Source: Gracilariopsis chorda (lineage: Eukaryota; Rhodophyta; Florideophyceae; Gracilariales; Gracilariaceae). Taken from it: a DNA stretch of 64,000 nucleotides. Positions 34,660-44,128 of this stretch are shown here, in pieces. The position numbers and the translations under genes were made by a program. Below the pieces are notes generated by a model. It was not told the DNA's origin. It saw nothing but the letters and a program-made list of their open reading frames with translations, and ran no database searches. Where the stretch lies: positions 1-64,000 of the forward strand of contig NBIV01000279.1 of assembly GCA_003194525.1 (NCBI GenBank), written 5' to 3'. Position 1 is the first letter of the stretch; each line of letters opens with the position of its first letter.

Positions 34660-35592
34660 TGTAGTGCAAAACCCGAGAGTTGGGTATCACACTCAAGTTT
34701 TCCGGGGCCTTGCTCCCTGTGGAGGCAGACCCACTGACAGAGCCCTCTGTATACCTGTGTTACGGGCGTAACTCCGTAGGTATTTCGAATTGGACACAGA
34801 GGTGGATAAAGAAAGGTGAACTGGAGCCAGAAAGACGGTAAAACCAGAGACCGGTGTGCCAGGCGATACGGCGGTTTGGAATACACCCGGTGAAGCGTGC
34901 CTTCTGAAAACGGAGAAAACCTCCGGGCGGGTCGTGCAGAAAGCGGAAACAGACCCGGTGGAGCGTGCACAAGCACGGGATGTAGCGGAAAAAATCCCCA
35001 ATACAGAGACGATACCAGTACCATACGGTATATAAATGTCACATGACAATTATAACACAGAGTATCTGTATGCTTACCGGGCGGGTGAATTGAGCGAACC
35101 GAATGCGGTGACCCGCCGAGAGGAGTAGCACACGGTGCAACGACGTCACAATCCAGAGATGGATACCTCAGGTCAAACTGAAAAGTTATGAGTGACCGAA
35201 GTCTGGGGTTGACTTTACTTAGTGCTGGTGACGACGAGGTCGCACTCACCTAAATAGGTAGACTACCATAAAATATCATAATTAACTACAATAGTGCACA
35301 CCTCTTCAGGTCCACACACGTGGTCAGGCCAGTCTCAGGCACCCTGGGTGTTCAACCCAAGTAAAACATAACACTATATTATGGTGCTGTCACACAGGCG
35401 CACACGCGTCCACTCATCCTGCAATCCATTCTAGATTCCTAACTTCCTAGTTGAAACTTCACACAGTAAACCATTCTATTGGCCTCATCTCGTACGGGTC
35501 CAACTATTATATGGTAGAGCCGTCACGGTAACCTCGTCGCACCCTTTTGAGTAGCATCATCGTGATTTACATGTCTTTCGCGTTGCCCCACA
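34660..35592 (-). repeat. 5' LTR of element C
   Basis: This LTR is 933 bp. On the minus strand it begins TGTGGGGCAACG and ends TTTTGCACTACA. AGGTG at 35,593-35,597 is the right copy of the target-site duplication. Confidence 0.94.
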
Positions 35593-35597
35593 AGGTG

Positions 35598-38140
35598 GCG
35601 TTCTAATACTTTATGGAGACTTTCTAGTGGTATGAGACCAGGTAGGTCTCATACCACTTCTGCTACCATTTGGTTCATGTGCGGGACTCGAATGGACTTC
35701 TCACGTCGCAAAGTATTGAGTAATGTCGCCGAAGACGATACTTGCCTTGGTCGCAATGCGTTTTTTGACTTATGCTTACCAAGTATGGCTACTTTTGGAC
35801 CCTTGTGGAGCACTACCGTTGTGGGTCGAGGCAAAATTGCTCGGACATAGTTGTCAAAGAACGTAGCTCCAGATTATAGTCAGATGCCTATTGGTTAATG
35901 GCGATAGACTGTACTTGGACATTGAGGGTCCTTACGGCTACTATTAGCTCTTCACTGCCGCAGACCAGTAATGGTTGCTTATTGGCATCCACCAAATAGT
36001 TCGTATGGATACATGTTTGTGCCCTGTCCAACACCTTCGAGGATAACAACTTCGAATTACCCAAAATCGGTTGAGCTCCCGTATACCAAATACCAGTGCA
36101 TGGAACCAAATCTTTAACAGAAAACCCAAGGGCGATGTTTACCTTGAAGTTATTATGCTTCAGAAAGCAGGTATGTACAAATTAGTTTTCTGGTGCTTCC
36201 TGTCCGGTAACCCGAGGTGAACAGCCATACGAGAAACTAATATTGCCCTGTAGCCTTCCGAGTATGACGGCTTGGGAATGGCCTGCGCCTCAAACCTTAG
36301 GCGTTTCCCGCCTTGGACTGTGAGGCATCGGCCTCGGCTGCCAAATCAGTACCTGTAACAAGATTAACCTGCTGTTTTACAGGGAACTGCTTGTACTGCA
36401 ACTGTCGGCTTCAGCCGGCAAAGCCAAAAATTACCTGATGGTATGGTTGTGGTTAAGCACTTGGAGGAGTGCATCCTGGATCTGAGAGGTGACGTTCGGA
36501 AATTTCATGGCCAAGTGATGAAGTCATTGGCACAACCAACAAAAGAGATTCCCAGTTGTGGATCCCTCAAAGCCATGGAGGTTCCACGCATTTGCATTCG
36601 ATCCATGGGTTGAAGGCGTGGTGTATGGTAGGAAAACTGCTGATTTTGAAGTGTGGTCCTTCCAAAAGTTTGTATTGCGAGCACCTAGTGATCGAGAATG
36701 GTCACCTGTGTGGATGGCGTTGATAACCGCGTGGTTGAGGCTGCCAGTGTGGAAGTCTAGGTGGACGATAGATAAAACAATGCAGAGACGGGTTCAGTGT
36801 GTAGCAAATGAAGCATGGAACCAACTGGTGTGACATCGTGTGCCGTGTCCTCGAAAGGTGACAAGTAATCTATTTCCAGGATGCACCGTTTTGGTTTGTC
36901 CTTATCAGGCTTGACTAACGCTCCAGTCTGTCTTCGACCGTCTCAGTAGGTGTCTCCAAGAACTTGTACATACCCCACTAGCCCCTGATCATACATCGCT
37001 CGGTTTGTTGCGAGGTGATTCCTCATCTGCGACCTAATGAGTTTGTTGATTTTATCAGCTAAGAACGACTCCAACGGAGTGGTACTAAACAAATTATCAC
37101 AACTGAAGGCGAATGCGAACAACGAGTTAGTGAATTGCAATTCGGTTAGTCATGAACTCTTATGGTAGCTCAGAAGCTGTGCATATGCTTCCTGAGTATA
37201 TTTGTCGGTCAGATAGGTTTCAAAAAGGTACTTGACGACCTGCAAGTCAGTCCGAAGCATCTACATTTAGTATTTATCAACTGATATGTTTTTTCCTTTC
37301 ATAATACTGTAGAGCAGGGATTCTGCCTGCTTCTTCAATAAGAATTGAAACAAACACATGGCTGTGCCATCTGAAAAAGCATTGTGGTCACAAGAGATCT
37401 TGAAGCTTTGAAATAAATCAATAATGGCAATAGGATCATAACCTGTGAAGGTAGTACCACCCATCTGGAAACCAAGTGATTTATAATGCCTGGTAATCTT
37501 CTAAGCTATCTGTGACGTGTACTCTGTAACCTGTGGTCCTGTAATCAACCCCTTTGGTTAGCACAGTGATCAACGGCTGAATTACCTCCAGGTTGGATTC
37601 CGTTGCGGACTCATTGTCATCGGATGAGTCATACCGTTTGGCTTTACCCTTACGGTTTTTCTACTTCATCTTCTGACGGTGCTGTTCCTTCCTCCTCTTT
37701 CTACCTTTACGGAGGGCGCCATCCTTTGATGACTCCGCATCGGTGCTGGAAACCAAGAATTTAAGTTCTGACCTACGGCCCTTTTTCATTTCTCCTATCG
37801 GGGTTTTTCTTTCTTTTTGGTCTCTGTCGCTGCTCATACTCCGAGCTGGATGAATGACCACCACCAGGGCCCTATATCGGGCCCTGCTTGGTTCTACCAG
37901 TTCGTTTCGTAAGGTATATATACCTCCAGTCTTTGTATACATGAAAGCCTTCCCTTTCCCGAAATGGGTCGGAAAGCTTCTTACCAGTTAGGGTTATAGG
38001 CAATGAAGGCTGAATACCCTTCGCGACCAAGAATACCTGTAAACTACCTTGATTGGATGACGTTATTTCTAGAACGATCTGGTGGATAGGCGAGGCCACC
38101 ATTTTGTGTTCCTGCAGGGAATTCTGCACCATTTGTTCTA
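35598..38140 (-). pseudogene. gag and protease remains of element D
   Basis: Read on the minus strand: gag core near 37.46-37.27 kb (TFTGYDPIAIIDLFQSF aligns with FTGEDPVLVLDFLSRF of B); capsid C-terminal part near 37.1-36.95 kb (CDNLFSTTPLESFLADKINKLIRSQ); protease-region sequence at 36.1-35.9 kb (YLVDANKQPL, as ISDANNNPLQ in A); and a piece of the linker downstream of it at 35.83-35.65 kb. A basic stretch (37.9-37.66 kb) matches the hinge of gag. This is a fossil with many breaks. Confidence 0.75.
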
Positions 38141-38659
38141 TGCATTCCCGAGCCTCCTGCTTAAAGAATTAAAAATTCGAAGCCAATACTTGATCGGCAA
38201 GCTCGTGAATAGCTCGGTCAGCCGCCATCTTGATTATGCTATCCAAATCTAACTTGAGTAGCACTACCTTACGTTTGTAATCTTTCTTGTTCTCTATGAT
38301 CTTGACTGACGTGGTACCGGTCCTCCGTCCCACCGGTGCACGTTCTCTACAATACTGGTTACAGGAGGACCAGCATTGTCTACTGCATGCTCCCCGTCTT
38401 CGGCATAGAGGTATACGGTAGTTCTTCGTAAGAGCTTCTCCAGGGTGTCCAGAATGGGTTCGACGAATTTGTGCGGCAGGCTTGACCCTGTTTTTCAGCC
38501 TGATAAAATTCTGGATCTTAGGTTGGGTTGTGACATACTTAGTTGATAAAATAATATTTCGCTAAATCAAGTTCTAATGATAACAAAAACCACAACATAG
38601 TCCCACATAAACTTCTTTGCAATTCGTTTTTTTCCAAAATCATTTGGAATAGCTCTTGA

Positions 38660-38677
38660 TTCTAGGCTAGGAGACCA
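38660..38677 (-). other. primer binding site of element D, slightly diverged
   Basis: The minus strand reads TGGTCTCCTAGCCTAGAA, the same site as in B, C and F with minor differences. TGTGATAC on the plus strand from 38,681 would then be the inner end of D's 5' LTR. Confidence 0.6.
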
Positions 38678-38680
38678 TAT

Positions 38681-39790
38681 TGTGATACTAAGAATTGGAT
38701 ATAAAGTAATAAATTGTTAATCAGACTTGATAACGTGTTTTCGGAGCGCAGCAAGGTGTCAAAGTGAAGGATGGACATTTAGTAGCTAAATGGAGGTGGC
38801 AGCAACAAAACCAATATAGGTGCAAGATGGGCAGGCAGAATAACTGCAAACGATTTGTAGTATTTGGAGTAAGGCGAAAACTGGCTTGTGGAGCTTTGAA
38901 GGTCTTATATGAACAAGAAAATTGACTTTAAAAATCAAACGGTACCACAACTAGCCAATAGGTGCTTACCTCTACTTTTCTTGGAGATGGGGTGCTGCAA
39001 TTACCTTAAGACTGAGTCAAGCTCAATGATAGGTGCAACCTGCCACGTAAAATACGTTGGGGCCTGTTTTAGTGGAATGTTCCTACGCCGCGGTAGCGGA
39101 GTGTCATAACCTATCTAAAAAATTAAATAACGTAGGTTTTGAAGTACTAAGCAACTCTAACCCATGTGGCGTACTAACAAATTGCTACAGCGTGCGGTGA
39201 ACTGCCCGCTTGGTTAGCCTTGAATCAAGCACCCCAAAAATTTTACACTTGGCAAACGTCACGCGTTGTTATCGAAAATCTTTTCAACGTGACGAAACTA
39301 TCCTTTTTTCTCTGCAAAGTCTGTGAAAATGTAAAAGAAAAACATCATTATTAAATTTACCACTGCTTGAAAGACTTATTCATGTCAATAGGTGATTCTA
39401 TTCTATTCCGTGTAAGTGATGTAGCCTTTCTTGCAAGCATCAGCTGCTAGGCATACGCCATCTCGTTGAACAATAATCTGAAAATTTGAGAAAGAAAAAT
39501 ATGGTTTTTGAAAATATAGAGCAACAGATACACGTCTTTGCTTGAGCCATAGACATCATACTTTCGCAGACGTCGTGCTATCATACATTCAATTGGAGTG
39601 ACTCAAGCAGTTACTGCTGACTAAGGTTCTTGCGGCGGCAACTCACAGTGTGAGCTGCCGTCGTAAGAACGCAGGGAGCCTCACAGGATCGTACCCTCGA
39701 ACTTCTTGCTACGTTCAACAACATACTTCTAGTATCTTCATATGCGTTTCTGTTTTGTTTCCTTTGTATCGTTTAACTTTGTTTAGCAGG
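38681..39790. other. AT-rich stretch, probably worn 5' LTR of D plus intergenic DNA
   Basis: It starts where D's LTR should end. I could not find the outer LTR end or a duplicate near 21 kb. No gene is recognised. A pyrimidine-rich stretch ending TTTGTTTAGCAG at about 39,790 looks like a splice acceptor for the frame that follows. Confidence 0.4.
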
Positions 39791-39797
39791 CACAGGC

Positions 39798-40130
39798 ATG
39801 AACTCGCCGGAATGTTTAGCAGTATTTGTTTGGCGCACGACCAATTACTGTCGTGCTCCACACGATCTAGAAAAAGATCTCAATGAATCTGTCACTGATT
39901 TGGAGCGAACCATTGCAATGTTCAAAGCAGTAGAAGAATTTGTTGATATCAGCAACTACTATGTTCGTCGGCTACAATTCAATACAACTTCTTTGGACGC
40001 GTTAGCGGAGTTTCAGCGCGAAATGAAAGAAGCCACTCTCCGTTACTATCGCTTTGTCAGCATGCACGAGCACATATGTGAAAATCACCCACTTTCATCT
40101 CAATCTAAATCTCCTCGCGCCCACAAATAG
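39798..40130 (+). CDS. unassigned coiled-coil-like frame, 110 codons
   Basis: The frame starts at an ATG and reads as a mostly helical, charged protein. It contains LEKDLNESVTDLERTIAMFK, VEEFVDISNYYVRRLQ, LDALAEFQREMKEATLRYY and HEHICENH. The spacing of Leu, Ile and Val suggests a coiled coil of about 70 residues. An acceptor-like TTTAGCAG just upstream suggests it may be an internal or last exon. The sequence looks like real protein, not a shadow of another frame, but I do not recognise the family. A subunit of a larger complex is possible; that is a guess. Confidence 0.45.
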   Translation: MNSPECLAVFVWRTTNYCRAPHDLEKDLNESVTDLERTIAMFKAVEEFVDISNYYVRRLQFNTTSLDALAEFQREMKEATLRYYRFVSMHEHICENHPLSSQSKSPRAHK

Positions 40131-40234
40131 CATTAACTGTCCATTTGTCATCTTTCAACCATCTCCACACATCATGATAATAACCAAGTTCACTCTTACA
40201 AGACTTTTTTGTTGTTCCATATCGCTGCAAATTC

Positions 40235-41016
40235 GTGTATTACGAACGGTTCTTAGGCGGTAATTTTGACGTTCATTGTGCCCGATTGGAAGATCCAGGC
40301 ACGCCATTAAAAACCCGCAAGGAGCTGACAACGGAAATCCGCGATTCGATCGACCTCCATAATCTGCAAGATTATCAATCGTTTCTGAATATCTTGGTGC
40401 CCGCGTTCGGGAATGTGCTTAACCAACTCATTCGGCCACAACAGGTAGACACCACCACGCATCGACTTCGGGATCCGATGGACGTTCTTTGCAAGAGGAT
40501 GGCGCTCTATCTTTATCTCATAAGAAAAGACCACGAGAAGAAGACTCAGATGGGCATGATCACCAAGGAAAAAGCGTCACAATCGATGAACCAAGAGATA
40601 CGGGACCTCCGGCAAAGCCTCAGAAAGGTAATGATGGACAGCGGCTCACGAAACCAGAGGCAGACACCAGTGTGGCTGTGGCTTCAAAAATTGCACAAGA
40701 TGCTGATGAATTCAAGCCAAATGCAACGATGCTTGACTTGGTTGCGAGCTTCCTGGTGTAAATGCTCATAAGACCAACGGACCAGAAGGAGACGTCTCTA
40801 ATAACAAGAAGGTCTATGAAGTTACTTGAGAAGTCGTTACAACTTCGGGCGCATAATTCCATCCGTCTTAACTTTATGGAACGGCTGTTAACTCCAATCT
40901 CTACAGAGAAGCAATCAAATACTGCTTCAACTGCGTCATCTGGCAAAGGTCAATCAAATACCATATCTACAGAGAAGCAGACGGTGGATAACAAAGGTCA
41001 TAAGACATATCAATGA
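40235..41016 (+). pseudogene. Tra1/TRRAP-like gene remnant (two non-adjacent segments)
   Basis: Tra1/TRRAP is the giant HEAT-repeat subunit that recruits SAGA and NuA4 to transcription activators. The first segment (about 40,256-40,500) matches its extreme N-terminus: NFDVHCARLEDP, PLKTRKELTTEIRDSI, RPQQVD and H-LR, lined up as I remember it from plant TRA1. The second segment (40,489-41,016), in another frame, matches a region far downstream, before the FAT domain: a charged hinge (KKRPREEDSDGHD), then DEFKPNATMLDLVASFLV and SIRLNFMERLLTP. Well over a thousand residues that should lie between are missing. A TAA stop at 40,759-40,761 interrupts the second segment. It is a decayed host gene or duplicated fragment. 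Confidence 0.68.
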
Positions 41017-41055
41017 ACCGATAAGACAGAACAAGTTCGCATGAAGTGAATCGCA

Positions 41056-41364
41056 TTGCAGAACAGTGCATTGATGACATCACTACTTGTGTACTCGGTA
41101 GCAATCAAGTATCAGGGATTGACGTTCGTCGATCAGAACAAAAACGGGATCAGAGCCTTTATCCAGCCATCAGTTAGGGAGAATGCTGTCTCTAAGGCGT
41201 CACAGTTCTCTTCTCTAATCCCCATTGTGGTCAAGAAGTTTGAACCTTTGCCTTCTAACAATATATTGCAGAAGTCGGGTGTTTCCAAAGCTTTGGTTAA
41301 GCCCGGAGAAGAGCAATGTAAGGACCCGGGGAGCTCGACCAAATCAAGTTTGGCATTCTCTTAG
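41056..41364 (+). CDS. unassigned frame, 102 codons
   Basis: The frame follows the Tra1-like remnant. It reads IKYQGLTFVDQNKNGIRAF and IPIVVKKFEPLPSNN with a Ser/Lys-rich end. I recognise no family. It could be further decayed host coding sequence or chance. Confidence 0.25.
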   Translation: MQNSALMTSLLVYSVAIKYQGLTFVDQNKNGIRAFIQPSVRENAVSKASQFSSLIPIVVKKFEPLPSNNILQKSGVSKALVKPGEEQCKDPGSSTKSSLAFS

Positions 41365-41699
41365 GAAAGAGGCGAGTGTTGGGCTAAACAAGTGAAACAG
41401 GAGCTTTGATCTTTCCTCTGAGGACTGTCTGCTGTCTGCGAAAAGCGGCGATTTTGCGTCTTGTTCCGCGGTGTCAACCTACTCCATCTTCGGGGTTTGC
41501 TCATAATGTGAAACGGTTCAAAGTGCAAGATGTAAAAATGGCATATAGACAACATTACCTGAACAACCGTAGTGCACAGCTAGATAGAGGCAGTACACTA
41601 AAAGAGAAGTAGATTGCTAACCCTTTACTCCTCTGTACCATCGTTTCTGGCTTGTTTTTCGGTCTTCCTAAATCGTCGCACGTTTTCAAATCTCTGGGA
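41365..41699. other. intergenic, nothing recognised
   Basis: A 68-codon plus-strand frame (41,406-41,612) and its minus shadow carry no recognisable motif. Confidence 0.35.
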
Positions 41700-42329
41700 A
41701 TGGCCGCATTGATACAATAACTGAGACTAGTGATAGTTTCAGATACGCACAGGCGGTTTCGTCGAAGTCTACCATTTGGCGATATTGTGATTCACTGCGG
41801 TGATTCTGAATGGGGCGTTTCCAAGTAAGAGGCACGGGCATCAAACTTGCCACTTCAAAACTAAGTTGTTATCCCAGGAAACATGGAATAAAGGCTGCAG
41901 GGGCAAACGAATGGATTTACAAATGTCACGTACCTACAAGACAAAGAAATTGAAATTAACGGGTTGAAGATCTATGGATCTCCATGGGCTCCGAAGTTTG
42001 TTGGGGAGTTTCAACTGGAAGACGAGAAGCACGCACACGCTGTTTGGAACAGAATGCCTACAGATGTTGATGTACTTATCACTCATGGGCCTCCGAAGGG
42101 CATTCTCGATGTTACCAGTTGTGGCATGAGCGTAGATGATTCGGCGTTGTGGGGGAAAGTACGTACTGTCCGACCCCGTGTACATTGCTTCGGTCATGTA
42201 CACCAAAGCCACGGAACCTTGAATGACGAGCATACATTATTCTGTAACGCAGCCGTTTTCAACCACCACCCGCCCATAGTGGTTGATGTTCCCATGAATA
42301 AGACCCAAGCTCCCTGCATTGCGTCGTAG
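41700..42329 (+). pseudogene. MPPED-type metallophosphoesterase pseudogene
   Basis: MPPED proteins are calcineurin-like phosphodiesterases of about 200-300 residues. One frame of 210 codons carries their motifs in order: IVSDTH, FGDIVIHCGDSE, VVIPGNME, IYGSPWAPKF, LITHGPPKGILD and CFGHVHQSHG. The usual GNHE metal-binding motif reads GNME here, so one metal-binding His is lost. Four TAA stops interrupt this frame, at 41,718, 41,826, 41,862 and 41,889. The second half, 41,964-42,329, remains open. Alignment stays in a single frame across all four stops, so decay was by point change rather than indels. It is host-derived, on the opposite strand to RNASEH2A. Confidence 0.85.
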
Positions 42330-42396
42330 ATTTGAGCTAAAGAAGAAATCTTGTTGTGTGCACGGTTTGAGAGAAGTACATGTTCAAACCCCATCA

Positions 42397-43452
42397 TCAT
42401 GCCAGTGTGTATACACGACGGAGAGTCAGTGATTGTAGAGCGTGGGGCAAAGGGCATGCATGTTTGAGAGAATTGCGCTTCTTGGGGCCAATGCTAGTTG
42501 CAGTCTGTTTTGTCGAGAAGAACGATTTGATGTCTTTGGTCTTGACACTCTTCTTCTTCGCAAAATTTGTCGTACTGATGTCATTTTCTTCATCATCGCA
42601 TCCTTACATACCGAAGTGCATTGTAACTCCCATATCAGTTATACATTTACAGACTGCAGGAATCTGAAGCAAAGTCAATTTAACTTACCACTCAAATCTT
42701 ACGGCGTTCTTCTCGAGGATCACTTTGGCAGTGCCCCATGAGAACCTGACAAATGTAGGAAAGCCGAATAATACGTCACAGTTTTGTTCAATACAAGTCT
42801 TGGTTATGGGATCGCTAAGATAGCTACTTTCTGTTGAACCGACAAATTCGACGGCGATGTTTGCGTCCCCTGGTCTAAAGTCAGCACTCCGACGTTGTTC
42901 TGGAAAGCCCCATTCCCTGATACGTCTATCTCTTGTTGTTTTTGCGACGATACTCGCAGCGCCTACGATGGGATATGTTGCATCCGCTTTCTTGGCCACA
43001 ACGACTTTCTCAACCGCCGAAAATCGTTTACGGAATTTCGCAGCGTAGTGCTGCAGGTTGCCCACTGTATCGATGTAGATTTCGGCAACATTTATGCCAT
43101 GGTCCATGGCCTTCTGCACCAAACCTATTGCAGCGTCATGAGAAACTAAGTTCAGATTATACTTCTCTTTGCGCAGCATATTCTCGCTGAGGAATGAACC
43201 TGTTAGGATGGTTTCAAAAGTTCTCAAGAAAGCGGCTCCTTGAATTTTGCGACGCAGTTCATCTCGATGTTCCTCTCTGAGCGCCTTGGAGTTGTTAGCC
43301 CCAAGCGCACGCAAATCGGTCAATCGTGACATTGGACAAACTGCTGCAGCGTAAACCATTGGGCCGAGTACCGGCCGTCGTCCAGCTTCATCAATTCCTA
43401 ACACGCATGGTGTATTTGGATACCACATGGAATCATCTGTGGCTTCGGACAT
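42397..43452 (-). CDS. RNASEH2A: ribonuclease H2 subunit A, two exons
   Basis: The catalytic subunit of RNase H2 removes RNA and single ribonucleotides from DNA in the nucleus. Exon 1 is 43,452-42,689. It carries GIDEAGR (D21, E22), NSKAL, YNLNLVSHD, IYIDTVG (D128), KKADATYP (D157) and FGFPTFVRFSW, so all four catalytic acids are present. The frame reaches TG/GTAAGT, a strong splice donor at 42,688-42,683. An acceptor CAG at 42,577-42,575 leads to exon 2 (42,574-42,397), which stays in frame and gives 313 residues against 299 in human. Exon 2 is Lys-rich with KDIKSFF, which looks like a PCNA-binding (PIP) motif. Oddities: DEAGRG reads DEAGRR, DSK reads NSK and the GSGYP loop is altered, so activity is uncertain. 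Confidence 0.85.
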
Positions 43453-44128
43453 CTTACAAAGAATTATAGAATGAACTGGTAATTGAATGATAAAGAATCG
43501 AGCTCGGATACCTGTCTTAATAAAGGCAAAAGAGACTCTGTCTTGGTAGCTGTGCCATAGGTTTCACTATACAAGTGCCGAGCAGCTATCCAAAGCACAT
43601 TGTTGTAACCCTTTATCCATCTACCGGTACCTTTGTAACTTAGGTCAGTGATATGAGCTGCGGACAGAGAGGACGCATTGGGAGCGGAAGATGTATGGTG
43701 GACGGAGAAATGGCGCGAGAGCCATCAGTTTTGATCTTCATCCACTTGTTCTCCCAAACTACATATATGAATGGTACAAAGGTAAAGGATGACAAATATG
43801 GACACGTACTGGCGCATAACCGTTGGTACACGTGGTGCATTTCAAGTCAATGAAAACTATGAACGCTGTACAGCGTATGGGCCGAACCGAAAAAGCTGGG
43901 CATCAGGCCATGTCAACCGCTACAAAGGCAATTCTACTACCGGGATGAGCATTTCCGAACACGGCCGAGTTCGGAAATCAACCTCAGACAAGTAACATGG
44001 AAGCGAGTGACGTTGGAAATCTTCACCAAGACTCCGGACGCAATCAATAATACTAATTTACCCATTCGAAGACGGCAGCAACAGCAATGACTTTTTGAGG
44101 TCGCTGGTTCCAGATCACAACCATTGGA
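43453..44128. other. intergenic, presumed upstream region of RNASEH2A and of the next gene
   Basis: The two genes are divergent, so their promoters should lie here. I see no convincing TATA box and no further gene. Short frames on both strands lack motifs. Confidence 0.45.

Larger units (their letters stand above)
23896..35592 (-). mobile_element. complete-length Ty3/gypsy element C (family 3), nested in D
   Basis: The element is 11,697 bp from LTR to LTR in minus orientation, with TSD AGGTG on both sides. From its 5' end it has LTR, primer binding site, gag, protease, RT, RNase H, integrase, chromodomain, then the convergent antisense frame, polypurine tract and 3' LTR. The layout is the same as in elements A and B, but the DNA is so diverged that only protein similarity remains. 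The two LTRs differ at very roughly one base in seven or eight, judged by eye, so the insertion is old. Coding parts are broken in many places (on the order of fifteen to twenty). Confidence 0.95.
21700..38680 (-). mobile_element. old Ty3/gypsy element D, split by nested element C
   Basis: Two blocks of heavily worn Ty3/gypsy sequence in the same minus orientation flank element C. The right block (35.6-38.7 kb) carries a primer binding site, gag and protease. The left block (21.7-23.9 kb) carries the end of the protease-RT linker, reverse transcriptase, RNase H and integrase. The order is colinear with element A when C (with its AGGTG duplication) is taken as an insertion between protease and RT. 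D is related to, but distinct from, families 1 and 3. It has dozens of breaks and is the oldest element in the window. Its 5' LTR probably begins at about 38,681; its 3' LTR was not recognised. Confidence 0.82.

Noticed and set aside
34605-35249. Frame of 214 codons in the family-3 LTR, with partial matches at 12.3 and 24.4 kb
   Set aside because: Similarity follows the LTR DNA, and the frame is not kept open in the other copies.
36558-36833. Plus-strand frame of 91 codons with many Trp residues, loosely like the antisense protein
   Set aside because: It lies opposite the gag-protease region of element D, not after pol, and the motif order does not match.
41700-41900. Possible reassigned TAA codon, because four TAA triplets interrupt one good frame
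   Set aside because: At one position the family has Leu, and no single amino acid fits all sites. Helitron and Tra1 pieces also decay at ordinary stops. A pseudogene is simpler.
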